Shown: positions 37,055 through 48,112 of the stretch, piece by piece
Layout of the letters: each line of letters starts with the position of its first letter
Position numbering within the stretch: position 1 is the stretch's first letter
Assembly: GCA_024742305.1 (NCBI GenBank)
Contig: JANSYQ010000008.1
Location: forward strand, 1-64,000
Direction: 5' to 3'
Length of the DNA: 64,000 nt
DNA from: a bacterium
Lineage (GTDB): Bacteria; Bacteroidota; Bacteroidia; Flavobacteriales_D; Crocinitomicaceae
Translations under genes and position numbers: made by a program
Notes under the pieces: model-generated
What the model was told of the DNA's origin: nothing
Seen by the model: only the letters and a program-made list of their open reading frames with translations
Database searches by the model: none

Positions 37055-38050
37055 TTATTGAGCAAACGCTCCCAATAAAAGGTAAGTAGTAGGATCTGTA
37101 GTATCGATTGGTTGCAATGGATCGTGTACTACGAAGAAACCACTGTACATAGATGTAATATCATCGTGTGACATGGTGCTAACTTGTGCTCCACCGGCTG
37201 TCATTCCGTTTCCGTTAATCATCAACGTACATACGTTTGAATTCGGTGTTTCATCGTACGGAGTTCCATTCGGTGTTGTGTTTGGATCTGCCGCATCGTG
37301 TGCGTGTACCATGTATGTTTCACCGTTCATTGTGTTGTCTAACCATACTGAAACTCGTGATTGTCCGTCAGCCAATTCTTGAACGCGCAATGTTCCCATC
37401 AAGGTGTTTGCGTGTGTTCCCATGTACGCGTAGTTCGGATCAACTTGTCCTGTATTGAAGTCGTACATAAACTCAGAAGACGAGAAATTGGTCGCTGTTT
37501 GCATGCGGGCAAAGCTTCCTACAACCAAATAAGTAGAAATGTCAGTAGTGCTAATTCCTTGTAGTGGATCATGTACCACAAAGAAACCTTCATACATGGT
37601 TGTAATATCAGAGAACGACATACTCACGTTTTGCGAAGCTGTCACCATTCCTCCGTTTCCTGTTACCATTTGAGTAAACACGTTTGAGTTCGGTGTTTCA
37701 TCATAAGGTGTTCCGTTTGGAGTTGTGTTTGGATCCGCTGCATCGTGTGCGTGAATCGCATACATCTCTCCGTCTACTGTATTGTAAAGTGTCACGGAAA
37801 TCATTGTTTCTGAAGCCGAAACTTCATCCACTTCCATAACTGCGTACAAATTGTCATTGTGACTTCCCATATACGCTGCCGATGGAACTACTTGTCCGTT
37901 ATTGAACTCGTACGTATACGTTTCCGACTGCATTGCCGGTGGCGTTGGAGTTGGTGTTGGCTCTTCAACTTCTTCTTTCTTACAAGAACTAATAGCTAGT
38001 CCTAATGATAATACCGCTAGAGGTAGAAATAAATTTGATCTTTTCATCAT
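37055..38050 (-). CDS. Lipoprotein with two tandem CHRD-like domains
   Basis: AISSCKKEE lipobox; repeated HAHDAADPNTTPNGTPYDETPNSNV...FFVVHDPLQ. Confidence 0.6.
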   Translation of the reverse strand: MMKRSNLFLPLAVLSLGLAISSCKKEEVEEPTPTPTPPAMQSETYTYEFNNGQVVPSAAYMGSHNDNLYAVMEVDEVSASETMISVTLYNTVDGEMYAIHAHDAADPNTTPNGTPYDETPNSNVFTQMVTGNGGMVTASQNVSMSFSDITTMYEGFFVVHDPLQGISTTDISTYLVVGSFARMQTATNFSSSEFMYDFNTGQVDPNYAYMGTHANTLMGTLRVQELADGQSRVSVWLDNTMNGETYMVHAHDAADPNTTPNGTPYDETPNSNVCTLMINGNGMTAGGAQVSTMSHDDITSMYSGFFVVHDPLQPIDTTDPTTYLLLGAFAQ

Positions 38051-38273
38051 GTTTGATTTTTAATTCGACATACCTACGACACGGTTTGTGTTTTGGATTT
38101 CAGAAAAGTGGAATATTTTTAGAATCCCAGTGTTTATGGGGGAAGTAGGAGCAAAAAAAAATAAACATAGAGGCAAAAAATAGAATGCCCCTTACATTGA
38201 TGGATAATACGATTGGCTTATTGAACACACTATTTAAGTGTGTCTGACCTCGATTCTTAAAATTGGAGCCATA

Positions 38274-38316
38274 AAAAAAGCGCCGAATCCCGATTGGTAT
38301 CGAGACGCGACGCTTC
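38274..38316 (-). terminator. Terminator of the sucA-odhB operon
   Basis: Minus: gaagcgtcgcgtctcgataccaatcgggattcggcgctttttt. Confidence 0.65.
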
Positions 38317-38343
38317 CTTCTATTTTCCCTTGCAGAGGACTCT

Positions 38344-39636
38344 TTACAGCCCTAGCAATACTTCGTATGGATCTTTTGAACCGAAGATCATGCGCTCCGG
38401 ATTCTCCAACATTTCTTTTACTTTCACGAGGAAACTAACGGATTCCTTCCCGTCGATAATGCGGTGGTCGTAAGACAAGGCTACGTACATAATCGGACGG
38501 ATTTCTACCTTCCCATCAATAGCAACTGGACGCTCTACAATGTTGTGCATTCCCAAAATTGCCGATTGCGGAGGGTTGATAATAGGTGTCGAAAGCATCG
38601 ACCCGAAAACACCACCGTTGGTAATGGTGAAGGTTCCTCCGGTCATTTCATCTGGAGTGATTTTTCCATCACGCGCCTTAATCGCCAAGCGTTTGATTTC
38701 TCTCTCGATTTCAGCCAAGGACATTTGCTCTGCGTTGCGGACTACTGGTACCATCAATCCTTTTGGTGAGGATACCGCAATTCCGATATCTGCATAATCG
38801 TGGAATATCATTTCTTGTCCATCAATTTGAGCATTTACCGCTGGATACAAATTCAACGCTTCCGTTACTGCCTTTGTAAAGAAAGACATGAATCCAAGGT
38901 TTACTTCATGATGCTCCGCGAATGCTTGCTTGTATTTCTTACGAAGGTCCATGATTGGTTTCATGTCAACTTCGTTGAACGTGGTAAGCATGGCTGTTTC
39001 GTTCTTTACAGAAACCAAACGCTCTGCAATTTTACGTCGAAGCATTTTCATCTTCTCGCGCTTCTGCTCTCGCGTTCCTCCCCAACCAGCAGCATCAGCA
39101 GTTGAGAAACCACCAGCCATGGCAGCAACTACGTCCTGCTTGGTAATGCGTCCGTCTTTACCAGTTCCATTAACCTGATTGGCGCTTACTCCGTTTTCCT
39201 TCATCATTTTAGCCGCAGCTGGAGAAGGTGTTCCCGTTGCGTAGTTCGTCTTACCGGCAGCTGAGTCTGTCGAAGTAACTGGGTCCGGACTCACGCTAGC
39301 AGCTTTGTTTTCTGCTGGTGCGGACTTCTCTTCTTTCGCTTCTTCTTTTGGTGCTTCCTCTGCTGCCGCAGGTGCATCCATTCCTTCTGGTCGCTCCGCG
39401 GAAGTGTCAATCAAACACACAACTGCGCCTACTGCAACGGTATCTCCATCTTCCGCCTTCAACGTGATGATTCCGCTTTCTTCTGCGGGTAACTCCAAAG
39501 TCGCCTTGTCAGAATCTACTTCTGCAATCGCTTGATCTTTTTCTACATAATCTCCGTCAGATACCAACCATTGAGCAATTTCCACTTCAGAGATGGATTC
39601 TCCTGGGCTTGGTACTTTCATTTCTAATACTGACAT
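38344..39636 (-). CDS. odhB: 2-oxoglutarate dehydrogenase complex E2 (dihydrolipoyl succinyltransferase)
   Basis: Lipoyl domain [14 protein letters not shown]3-binding domain, catalytic [16 protein letters not shown]. Confidence 0.95.
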   Translation of the reverse strand: MSVLEMKVPSPGESISEVEIAQWLVSDGDYVEKDQAIAEVDSDKATLELPAEESGIITLKAEDGDTVAVGAVVCLIDTSAERPEGMDAPAAAEEAPKEEAKEEKSAPAENKAASVSPDPVTSTDSAAGKTNYATGTPSPAAAKMMKENGVSANQVNGTGKDGRITKQDVVAAMAGGFSTADAAGWGGTREQKREKMKMLRRKIAERLVSVKNETAMLTTFNEVDMKPIMDLRKKYKQAFAEHHEVNLGFMSFFTKAVTEALNLYPAVNAQIDGQEMIFHDYADIGIAVSSPKGLMVPVVRNAEQMSLAEIEREIKRLAIKARDGKITPDEMTGGTFTITNGGVFGSMLSTPIINPPQSAILGMHNIVERPVAIDGKVEIRPIMYVALSYDHRIIDGKESVSFLVKVKEMLENPERMIFGSKDPYEVLLGL

Positions 39637-39723
39637 ATTCTTGAAATTATGAATAATGAATGTTGAATTATGAATAAACTGCTTTCAACTATTCCCTATT
39701 CTTTATTTATTATTCCTTATTAT

Positions 39724-42453
39724 CTAGGCTTTAACCTTTGTTTTTCCGTATTCAAATAATGCATTGAACAATCGCTCTAATCGGCGTTTGTGTAGGTCGT
39801 GCGATCCTTCTGCCGCAGCAGCCGAAGCGTGACGACAAACTCCCGTGAGGTTTAAATCGCGCAATTGCATTGCCATGTAACTCCAAGCTCCCATATTTTC
39901 AGGTTCTTCTTGAGCCCAAAGTAAGTTCTCTGCATTCTTGTACTTCTTCAAAATTTCGTCGATTTGCGGGCGTGGAAGTGGGTACAATTGCTCTACACGA
40001 ACAAATGCCATGTTCGACACTTCAAGTTCAGCCGCTTTTTCTTTTGCCTCGTAGTAGAACTTCCCCGAGCAGAAAACCACAGTATCGATGTCCGCTACCT
40101 TTGCATCAACATCGTCGATAACTTCTTTGAATCCTCCTTTTGCCATTTCGTCTAGAGTAGACGTAGCACTTGGGTGACGCAAGATCATTTTTGGAGAGAA
40201 AACTACCAAAGGCTTACGGAATTCGCGTTTCATCTGTCTACGCAACAAATGGAAATGATTGGCTGGTGTTGAGGTGTTTACGACCTGTATATTCGTGTCG
40301 GCACATTGCTGCAAAAAGCGCTCAATGCGACCACTAGAGTGTTCTGCACCTTGTCCTTCGTAACCATGAGGAAGCAACATGACCAATCCGCTTTGCGTGG
40401 CCCATTTGTCTTCACCAGCGGTAATGAACTGATCGACCATAATTTGAGCTCCGTTGTAGAAGTCGCCAAATTGTGCTTCCCAAATTGTTAATCCATTTGG
40501 TGTTGCCAATGAGTAGCCATATTCGTATCCCAAAACACCGTATTCAGATAGGAAGGAGTTGTAGATCGTAAACTCCGCCTGTCCGTCTTCCAACATGTTC
40601 AAAGTCACGATTTCTTCTTCGGAGTCTTCTGTCTTAACAACGGCGTGACGATGTGAGAAAGTTCCTCGTTCAATATCTTGTCCTGTCATACGAACCGGAT
40701 GTCCTTCCACCAGCAGAGTAGCATAAGCCAACATTTCTGCAGCTCCCCAATCCAAGCGATCTTCTTCAATAGAAGCGAGTCGGTCCTTAAAGATTTTGGA
40801 GATTTTACGGAAGTATTTTTTTCCTTCGGGCAAGGTGGCAAGTTTGCGACCCAATTCCAAAAGGCGTTTTTTATCTACACCTGTATCAGGCGATTTCAAG
40901 AAGTCTTCATCGGTTCCGGTGCGGAATCCTTTCCAGTCGTCTTCTAGGAAGTCATAAACCAGTGCCTTATCACGTGTTTTCGACTGCTCGTATTCTTCCT
41001 CTAAGAATGCGTTATAGTCATCCGACATCTTTTTCGCCTCCTCGGCAGTCATGATACCTTCACTGATCAATTTATCCAAATAGATTTTCGCTGGGTTTGG
41101 ATGCGTTTTGATCGCTTTGTACAATTGTGGCTGAGTGAACATCGGCTCATCTCCTTCATTGTGACCATATTTTCGATAACCTAATAAGTCGATGAAAATG
41201 TCACTTTGGAAATGCTGACGGTACGCCATGGCGATTTCCATTACTTGAATCACTGCCTCAACATCGTCTCCGTTCACGTGGAAAACCGGACACAAAGTTG
41301 TTTTTGCCACATCGGTACAATAGGTAGATGATCGACCGTCCAAATAGTTCGTTGTAAATCCAACTTGGTTGTTAGTAACAATATGAATGGTACCTCCTGT
41401 TTTGTAACCATCAAGCTGCGCCATTTGTACAGTTTCATACACCACGCCTTGTCCAGCGAATGCAGCATCACCGTGAATTAGCACCGGGCAAACTTTTTCG
41501 TAGTTATGTTCAAGGACACTATCAACTTTTGCGCGCGCAATTCCCTCTACTACTGGATTTACAGCTTCGAGGTGCGACGGGTTCGGTGATAAAGTAAGAA
41601 TGATATCTTTTCCACTTTCAGATTTTACTTTAGAAGTAAATCCTTGATGGTATTTCACATCTCCGTCGAAACGCCCGTCCATATCGAATTCTTTTCCTTC
41701 GAATTCTCGGAAAATATCGCGTGGACGTTTTTCAAAAACATTGGTTAGCGTGTTGAGGCGACCACGGTGAGCCATTCCCATAACAAATTGTTCAACACCG
41801 CTGTCGGCTCCTTTCTGCACGAGGGCATCCAAAGCAGGAACGAGTACTTCCAAGCCTTCTACGGAGAATCGCTTTTGGCCCACGAATTTCTTTCCAAGGA
41901 AGGATTCGAAGCCAGCTGTAACAGCTAATTTTCGATAGATTTCTCGTTTGGCTTCTTTGTTGTATTGCGGACGATTTTTCAATTCAATGGCGTTTTTTAC
42001 CCATTGCAATTGTTCGGGCTCACGAATATACATGTACTCGATTCCAATGGATCGGCAGTACGTGTTTTTGAGATCGTCAATGATTTCTCGCAAGGTAGCT
42101 GGACCGATACCAATCTCCTCACCAGCTTGGAACACAGTGTCCAAATCGCTTTCCTCCAATCCGAAATTCGCGATATCAAGTGTTGGAGCATATTTTCGTC
42201 GCTCACGAACGGGGTTCGTATCGGTGAACAAGTGTCCACGCGAACGATATCCTTCAATCAAGTTGATTACCTTGAATTCTTTTTGGAAGTTTTCAGGAAC
42301 GCCGCCATCTTCATAGCTCGTTCTGGCAAAGTCAAACCCTTCGAAAAATTTCTGCCACCCAATATCTACACTTTCAGGGTTTTGAAGATACATTTTGTAC
42401 AAATGGTCAATTGCATTTACATCTGCATTGCCCACGTATGATACTTTATCCAT
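39724..42453 (-). CDS. sucA: 2-oxoglutarate dehydrogenase E1 component
   Basis: MGMAHRGRLNTLTNVF, HGDAAFAGQGVVYET, YKYGHNEGDEPMFTQPQLY-type motif (YRKYGHNEGDEP). Confidence 0.95.
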   Translation of the reverse strand: MDKVSYVGNADVNAIDHLYKMYLQNPESVDIGWQKFFEGFDFARTSYEDGGVPENFQKEFKVINLIEGYRSRGHLFTDTNPVRERRKYAPTLDIANFGLEESDLDTVFQAGEEIGIGPATLREIIDDLKNTYCRSIGIEYMYIREPEQLQWVKNAIELKNRPQYNKEAKREIYRKLAVTAGFESFLGKKFVGQKRFSVEGLEVLVPALDALVQKGADSGVEQFVMGMAHRGRLNTLTNVFEKRPRDIFREFEGKEFDMDGRFDGDVKYHQGFTSKVKSESGKDIILTLSPNPSHLEAVNPVVEGIARAKVDSVLEHNYEKVCPVLIHGDAAFAGQGVVYETVQMAQLDGYKTGGTIHIVTNNQVGFTTNYLDGRSSTYCTDVAKTTLCPVFHVNGDDVEAVIQVMEIAMAYRQHFQSDIFIDLLGYRKYGHNEGDEPMFTQPQLYKAIKTHPNPAKIYLDKLISEGIMTAEEAKKMSDDYNAFLEEEYEQSKTRDKALVYDFLEDDWKGFRTGTDEDFLKSPDTGVDKKRLLELGRKLATLPEGKKYFRKISKIFKDRLASIEEDRLDWGAAEMLAYATLLVEGHPVRMTGQDIERGTFSHRHAVVKTEDSEEEIVTLNMLEDGQAEFTIYNSFLSEYGVLGYEYGYSLATPNGLTIWEAQFGDFYNGAQIMVDQFITAGEDKWATQSGLVMLLPHGYEGQGAEHSSGRIERFLQQCADTNIQVVNTSTPANHFHLLRRQMKREFRKPLVVFSPKMILRHPSATSTLDEMAKGGFKEVIDDVDAKVADIDTVVFCSGKFYYEAKEKAAELEVSNMAFVRVEQLYPLPRPQIDEILKKYKNAENLLWAQEEPENMGAWSYMAMQLRDLNLTGVCRHASAAAAEGSHDLHKRRLERLFNALFEYGKTKVKA

Positions 42454-42548
42454 GTTTTACGGAAGTTGTAAGTATCAAAGTTAGGGAAAGATTAGGAAAT
42501 GAGAATGGCAAATGGCGGGTAATTCGATGAATCGCATCAGAAGATGCA

Positions 42549-43703
42549 TCAACGCCATTCTGGGTAGATACCAATATCAAAGGTTTGCACCCAAGGATAG
42601 TTGATGCTTGAAATGGAATAGACGTCTGTATCTAAACCAATAAGGTAGTCACAAATTTCCTTTTGGAGAACCAGTAAATCCTTAGAATTTGTCAAAGGTA
42701 AAACATGCGATTTTCCATTTTGATCAATGGTTAATTCTATCGTAATTACTCCTGATCGTTTGGGTTCGTGGCGTTCGATTATCTCGACAATTTCTTCCTC
42801 CAGTTCTAAAGGGAATTTTGGGTGAGAAAATGGAATGGTATCCCGTGTAAAAACACCGTCAATGACTCCTGCTGATGGATAGTTTATTGGTCCCCTGTGA
42901 AGCGCAAGCCACCTTTCCGGGTTTTGAATTTTTGTTAAGCTGTCTTTGAGGCGTTGGATTTTTGATTCAAGGGCATCAATTTCATTCAAATAAAAAGTGC
43001 GCATTTTGTTGGTATGCCTGTAGAACTCACAGATTGTTTCAAATTCACTATTTGCTCTTTGGATCGGGTTGAAATGTACCTCAGGAAGAATAGTTAACCA
43101 CTCGTTGAAACCAAATTGGGTGGTGTCTCCTGAACGTGTATTGACTATGCTACCGCCGAATAAAACATCATCATAATTGACATGAAGCAATTGCTGAATT
43201 TCGGTAGAATCCTTTGTGCCAAAAGAACCCAAATAGTTGTTTTTCCTGTCCAAAAGGATCATACTATCCGCCTTGTCCTTAGGAAAACAACGCATGATTA
43301 CAGTTGCTTTGGTACGTTTCTTTACTTTGGGATCATTGTAGATAATTATGCTCTTATGATTGTCGGGCAGCGGCACTCCTGTAATAAAGAAAGTGATTTT
43401 TCCGTCCCTAATTTCATACGGAAATTCCAAAAGACTTTGATAGGGGAAGGTAACATTGGGGTGCTCAAATAGATAGTTGATTTTAAGGTCGGCACTATCA
43501 CGCAGATATAAGCAATATGTTCCCGTTTCATCAGAAACGTAGTAATTGGGCATGTATCTGTACCATGAACCCACTTTGACACCTTCTACTGGTGAAAATG
43601 TTATGCTATCTCGTGTGGATTGAAATTGAAGACAGATGTGTTGCTGTGTGAACCCCATAAAGGGTAGCATTAACCAGCCAAGTAGAACCAAAATTAGTTT
43701 CAT
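42549..43703 (-). CDS. Hypothetical secreted protein
   Basis: 384-aa ORF with signal peptide; C-terminal TonB-C-like ELTIDQNGKSHVLPL. Confidence 0.55.
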   Translation of the reverse strand: MKLILVLLGWLMLPFMGFTQQHICLQFQSTRDSITFSPVEGVKVGSWYRYMPNYYVSDETGTYCLYLRDSADLKINYLFEHPNVTFPYQSLLEFPYEIRDGKITFFITGVPLPDNHKSIIIYNDPKVKKRTKATVIMRCFPKDKADSMILLDRKNNYLGSFGTKDSTEIQQLLHVNYDDVLFGGSIVNTRSGDTTQFGFNEWLTILPEVHFNPIQRANSEFETICEFYRHTNKMRTFYLNEIDALESKIQRLKDSLTKIQNPERWLALHRGPINYPSAGVIDGVFTRDTIPFSHPKFPLELEEEIVEIIERHEPKRSGVITIELTIDQNGKSHVLPLTNSKDLLVLQKEICDYLIGLDTDVYSISSINYPWVQTFDIGIYPEWR

Positions 43704-43773
43704 GTCTTCATGAATGAATCGTCATTTCTATAATGTTTTTCGAACCCTTTGTTACAATTGGTACAAATAATAA

Positions 43774-43803
43774 ACGCCCGCTATCTCTATTGATAACGGG
43801 CGT
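43774..43803 (-). terminator. Intrinsic terminator
   Basis: acgcccgctatctctattgataacgggcgt hairpin. Confidence 0.65.
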
Positions 43804-43824
43804 AATTCTTATCTCAACGTTGAT

Positions 43825-45606
43825 CTACTCTTTGATCAAGGTGATGCTTTTTGTGGTTTGTGCACTTTGCAATTGAAGTACATAGAAACCTTTTGGTTCG
43901 TTGCTAAGGTCGATGGTGAGGACATCTTCCATGGCGAACTCGTTTTTGGCAACAAAGCGCCCATCAACAGTCGTCAAGACGTATGTTGCTTGTCCTGTTT
44001 GACCACTCACTTCGATGTTAAACACACCATTTGATGGGTTCGGATATACGTTGAGGTCGGCAAATGAATTCAAATCGTTGGTTTCGGCACATCCATGAAC
44101 GATAATCGCTGTGGAGTCCATACCAGTACATCCTAGTGAATCTGTGTACGAATAAGTAACAAAGAACGTTCCATTTCCGCTAGCAGACGGATCGAAATTC
44201 ATTCCACTCACTCCCGTTCCTGAATAAGTTCCTGATGCAGGTGTACCTGTTGGCAAGCCGATTGGATCGCTGTAATTACAGAGTGAATCTACACTGAACG
44301 GATCCAAGGAAACCGCTGGTGCAGGGTTCACAATCACATCGAAAGAGCAAGAGTCTACATTTCCAGCAGCATCTGTTGCCATGTACCAAACTGTGGTGGT
44401 TCCGGGGTTGAAAAGAACACCGGTGATGGAGTCGTTTCCACTCACAGAAGTTGCACCTGTTGTATTATACGTAACAGTTGGTGTACTTGTACAGTTATCA
44501 GCCGTCGCTGGTGCAGCAACGCTCACTGGAGTTCCTTCACATACTTCGATGGTATTTCCTGGACAAGAAACCGTAGGTGCTTCACCGTCAACGACTGTGA
44601 TCACGAAAGAACAGGTGTCTACTGCTCCTCCACTTTCAGCGATGAATGTCTGAGTAACAGATCCAACAGGGAAAGTTGAACCACTTGCTAGTCCTGCGAT
44701 TTGCGTAATAGTTGGCGTACCTGAACCCCAAGAAATAGTGATAGATCCGTGTCCAACTTTCACTCCTTGCGTATGAATAACATTGGTTGCTGAAGGATCG
44801 GTGTAGCTACTTCCACCGCCGCCGCCACGACAGTTTCCGCTACCGGCGCCGCCCCACCAGCCACCTCCACCTCCGTAGCCTTCACAGCCACAAGAAGAAG
44901 GTGCACCACCAAATCCAAATCCACCAGCTACAACTGGGTTATTGAACGATTGGCAGGTTCCAACTCCAGAAGAAGTTTGTGTTCCAGGGTCTCCTCCATA
45001 GTTGGAAAGGTTGTCGCGGTATCCCGGTCCAGCTGTTAAACCACCACCGATTCCACCATGTACTTCCTGACCGCTCCAGAAACCACCGCCACCGGCACCT
45101 CCTGCAACAATTACTCGGTCATTCAAAGTAGTTCCGCCAATGCGAATATCGGAAGCACCACCGCCACCTTGTCCGCCAGTTTCACCATTTCCACCGCCGT
45201 TCCAGCCACCAGTGAGTCCATTGGGTTGCTCACCCACGTAGATGTAAATGGTAGTTCCGGGCGTAACGGGTAAATCGGCTTGAACACGACCACCGTAGTT
45301 AACGTTAGTCTGAGGTGAATTCGATCCTCCTTGAGCACCGTACGCATCCACGTTGATACTAGTAATTCCGTTTGGAACTACCCACGTTTGCATGGCTCCC
45401 GTGTAGTTGAATGTTTGAAAACCACCTGGGTTACATGTATCCGTTGCGGTCGGTGTTGTAAATGTTACAATGGCATCGCACGATGACGGCGCCGTACTAA
45501 CGATCGTATCGTTCAAACAGTTGAATGTTGGACATTGTCCGTTTGCGTTTTGTCCAATCGTAATAAGTGATAATCCTAATGTTATTTTGAGTAAGGTTCT
45601 TTTCAT
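43825..45606 (-). CDS. T9SS type A sorting domain protein with glycine-rich and HYR-like domains
   Basis: Signal peptide, GGGGGASDIRIGG, GGAPSSCGCEGYGGGGGWWGGAG, HYR-like repeat, VYPNPSNGVFNIEVSG C-terminus. Confidence 0.85.
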   Translation of the reverse strand: MKRTLLKITLGLSLITIGQNANGQCPTFNCLNDTIVSTAPSSCDAIVTFTTPTATDTCNPGGFQTFNYTGAMQTWVVPNGITSINVDAYGAQGGSNSPQTNVNYGGRVQADLPVTPGTTIYIYVGEQPNGLTGGWNGGGNGETGGQGGGGASDIRIGGTTLNDRVIVAGGAGGGGFWSGQEVHGGIGGGLTAGPGYRDNLSNYGGDPGTQTSSGVGTCQSFNNPVVAGGFGFGGAPSSCGCEGYGGGGGWWGGAGSGNCRGGGGGSSYTDPSATNVIHTQGVKVGHGSITISWGSGTPTITQIAGLASGSTFPVGSVTQTFIAESGGAVDTCSFVITVVDGEAPTVSCPGNTIEVCEGTPVSVAAPATADNCTSTPTVTYNTTGATSVSGNDSITGVLFNPGTTTVWYMATDAAGNVDSCSFDVIVNPAPAVSLDPFSVDSLCNYSDPIGLPTGTPASGTYSGTGVSGMNFDPSASGNGTFFVTYSYTDSLGCTGMDSTAIIVHGCAETNDLNSFADLNVYPNPSNGVFNIEVSGQTGQATYVLTTVDGRFVAKNEFAMEDVLTIDLSNEPKGFYVLQLQSAQTTKSITLIKE

Positions 45607-45612
45607 AGCGTA

Positions 45613-46035
45613 TTATTTGGTTGGGTTAAGCGTTACGGTGAAGTCTTCAATTTGATCACCCTCTGCAATATAGATTAGGTAGGTTCCATCAATAACATGT
45701 GTACTATGAGGATCCAGCTCCAAGTATGCTTCACGCATTTCATCTATGGTGATAATCACCGATTCGTTGTTCTTGTTCAGTGAACACAAGAAGTTTCGAT
45801 TTTCAGCCGTGGTGTTTTCTATTTTGATAGATAAAAAACGTTCGTTGTCAATAGTTGAAATGGACAGCCAAACTTTTGTTTCATTCGCTTCTTTCACAAG
45901 TGTCCATTCTTGTTTCGAAGTTTCCTTTTCAATCGTTGGATTGATATCATCTTGCTCACTTGCTAGAGCGTTGTTGATAAAACAACCCAAAAGCAATGCT
46001 ATCGCAAGTGCAGATAATCGGTTTGTAAGTTTCAT
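45613..46035 (-). CDS. Hypothetical secreted protein
   Basis: 140-aa ORF with signal peptide, upstream of the T9SS gene. Confidence 0.5.
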   Translation of the reverse strand: MKLTNRLSALAIALLLGCFINNALASEQDDINPTIEKETSKQEWTLVKEANETKVWLSISTIDNERFLSIKIENTTAENRNFLCSLNKNNESVIITIDEMREAYLELDPHSTHVIDGTYLIYIAEGDQIEDFTVTLNPTK

Positions 46036-46125
46036 AATTAGTGTTTTGTATCAACTCGCTAATTTACAGACAAAAGCGCAATGATTCTAATAAAGTGGAA
46101 GATAACAATGTAAACGGAGATGGAG

Positions 46126-46476
46126 CTAGGAAAAAATTGAACGTAGATACACTTTCTGTGCTTCACGTCTGATAATCAATTCGGAGGCTTTCGAAAGAAA
46201 ATCGGGATCGGTGGTGAGCGCCAGAAATTGTTCCTGTGGTATATCAATTTGATAGAGTAATTGCAGCGTGATGGTTTCGCCGGACTGCATAACTTCTGCC
46301 AATGTTTTTGCCACAACAATGGAAAGTTCTTCTAATGAAAGTGGCGTATTTTCTGAAAGTTCAATCAAGAATCCGGAGCGTTCAAAATCCTTTGCAATTT
46401 GGGATTGCGTTCTTAAGACGAAATCGGCGTTTTGAAATTGTTCAACGAACTGTTGGTCGGTGAGGTTGTAGGGCAT
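46126..46476 (-). CDS. Hypothetical protein
   Basis: ORF with acidic/helical composition; start set at MPYNLTDQQF to remove overlap. Confidence 0.45.
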   Translation of the reverse strand: MPYNLTDQQFVEQFQNADFVLRTQSQIAKDFERSGFLIELSENTPLSLEELSIVVAKTLAEVMQSGETITLQLLYQIDIPQEQFLALTTDPDFLSKASELIIRREAQKVYLRSIFS

Positions 46477-46517
46477 TGGTGTACGTGTAGGTTGATTGAG
46501 TACGGCTAAGGTAGTTT

Positions 46518-47417
46518 TTATTCTTCCATCATTGGTGGTTCTTCTATTTCCCAACTTGTCCATAAATTATTCAATCTTGCATAGCTAAGGTCAACAATAC
46601 TCGTAGGGAATAAATGATCAATTGCCGTTAATTTCTTTTCTGAATCCGGTTGTAGAAAACGTGTTCCCTGAAAGTACAAGTCCATGTAGGACATTCCGAA
46701 ATATTTTCTTGACGCATAATCGCGAACTTGAATCAATCCTTTGATGGCTTCTGTGGTCATGGGCGATAGTCCTTCCATATTCAATTTGTCGACAATTCGA
46801 ATCTGTGTTTGCGGGTGAATTTCCTTTAATTCCTTTGAGCCCAGTGTTTCAATAACTTGTTTTTTCGTTTTCCACTTTTCTAAACGGTCTTGGTAGAAAA
46901 AAATAAAATCATCATTTTCTTCTTGCACTGCTTTATTTAATTCTTCTTCATTTTCTTTGATTTTTCTCTCGATATCCTCCTTGGTTACAGTTGAATAAAA
47001 AGGGAAACCAACAAATTCGTAATCCCGATCATAAATGTATTTGGCTGTTTGCTTTGCAGTTAATCCTTCATTGGCAAGATAGAATTGTTTGACATATGCT
47101 TGTAACCTTTCTTTAGATGCGATTTCATCCCGGACCATGATTTTACTGTGAAAATTTCTGTCAATCTTTAGTACATTCTGATTATCTATCCATCCGCAGG
47201 CCGGTATTAGTGCAAAACTGTAGAAGCTATCCATTTTAACGTGATATTCTATCACATCTTTCTCGATTGATTCAATCAATTCAGCCTCAATCGACTTCTT
47301 CAATCCATCGGGCATCATTTCAAAGGGAACATCTTTTGGTGTTTCGTGACTGGAGCAAGCTGTTAGTGCTAGAAAGCACAGCATCAATATATAGTAAGCG
47401 GTTTTCATCTTTTCCAA
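46518..47417 (-). CDS. Hypothetical lipoprotein
   Basis: FLALTACSSHE lipobox, 299 aa. Confidence 0.6.
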   Translation of the reverse strand: MEKMKTAYYILMLCFLALTACSSHETPKDVPFEMMPDGLKKSIEAELIESIEKDVIEYHVKMDSFYSFALIPACGWIDNQNVLKIDRNFHSKIMVRDEIASKERLQAYVKQFYLANEGLTAKQTAKYIYDRDYEFVGFPFYSTVTKEDIERKIKENEEELNKAVQEENDDFIFFYQDRLEKWKTKKQVIETLGSKELKEIHPQTQIRIVDKLNMEGLSPMTTEAIKGLIQVRDYASRKYFGMSYMDLYFQGTRFLQPDSEKKLTAIDHLFPTSIVDLSYARLNNLWTSWEIEEPPMMEE

Positions 47418-47461
47418 GATAGCGAATCATAGGATTGAAAACTGGAAAAAAGGGTGAAGTG

Positions 47462-48043
47462 CTACTTTCGTTTAGGCAAGAACCACTTTTGCTCCTTAAA
47501 ATCCCACAAACCACCAGCAGTCACTGAAAACCCCACCGAGAAAATTGGAACAGGCTCGTTCTGATACAATGGAATGCTGGCCCAAATCTCCCATTGTCGC
47601 CGGTACGTCTCCCATCGAACTCCTAGTTCCGCAGAATTTTGATAAATATTCTCCACTTCGTACCCATTTGGATAGTCACGCATGCGCCACACATAGTGGG
47701 ATCGTCCAAGTCCTGCGTGAATCCCTACGCCGTTGTCAAAGCTAGTAGCCACTTTGAAATTGTAGTTCCAGCCTGCGATGGGCGCCGTAACGACTTCCCC
47801 GCGCAATTCGGCGATGAATTTTATTCGTTGGTAATTGATAGGTGCGTAGCGCAATTTGGCATGAGCTCCGGGAAGAATGATGAATACGTGTCCGCCTCCA
47901 ACAATTTCGAAATGGTTGTAGACATAATCGTTTACTTCAAAATCGTAGGCGGGTTGATGATGCGTCCAAACGGGTTGTCGCGTAACTTGTGCCGATGAAT
48001 GGAGAACAACAAAACAGGAAAATATCAATACGAGCGCTCGCAT
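47462..48043 (-). CDS. Hypothetical outer-membrane-like protein
   Basis: Signal peptide MRALVLIFSCFVVLHSSAQ and beta-rich pattern. Confidence 0.55.
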   Translation of the reverse strand: MRALVLIFSCFVVLHSSAQVTRQPVWTHHQPAYDFEVNDYVYNHFEIVGGGHVFIILPGAHAKLRYAPINYQRIKFIAELRGEVVTAPIAGWNYNFKVATSFDNGVGIHAGLGRSHYVWRMRDYPNGYEVENIYQNSAELGVRWETYRRQWEIWASIPLYQNEPVPIFSVGFSVTAGGLWDFKEQKWFLPKRK

Positions 48044-48112
48044 GTTGCAATTTAGCGCAATCCGAACTTTCGAAAATGAAGATAAGATCAAGAAAACATT
48101 AGCTTATGTCTC

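Noticed and set aside
38224-38243. ACACACTATTTAAGTGTGT palindrome
   Set aside because: Single short inverted repeat in an intergenic gap with no second copy or linked regulator; not enough to claim an operator.
39637-39723. ATTATGAATAATGAATGTTGAATTATGAAT tract as a novel element
   Set aside because: Low-complexity intergenic repeat of a type common in Bacteroidota genomes; a similar tract lies near 50220.
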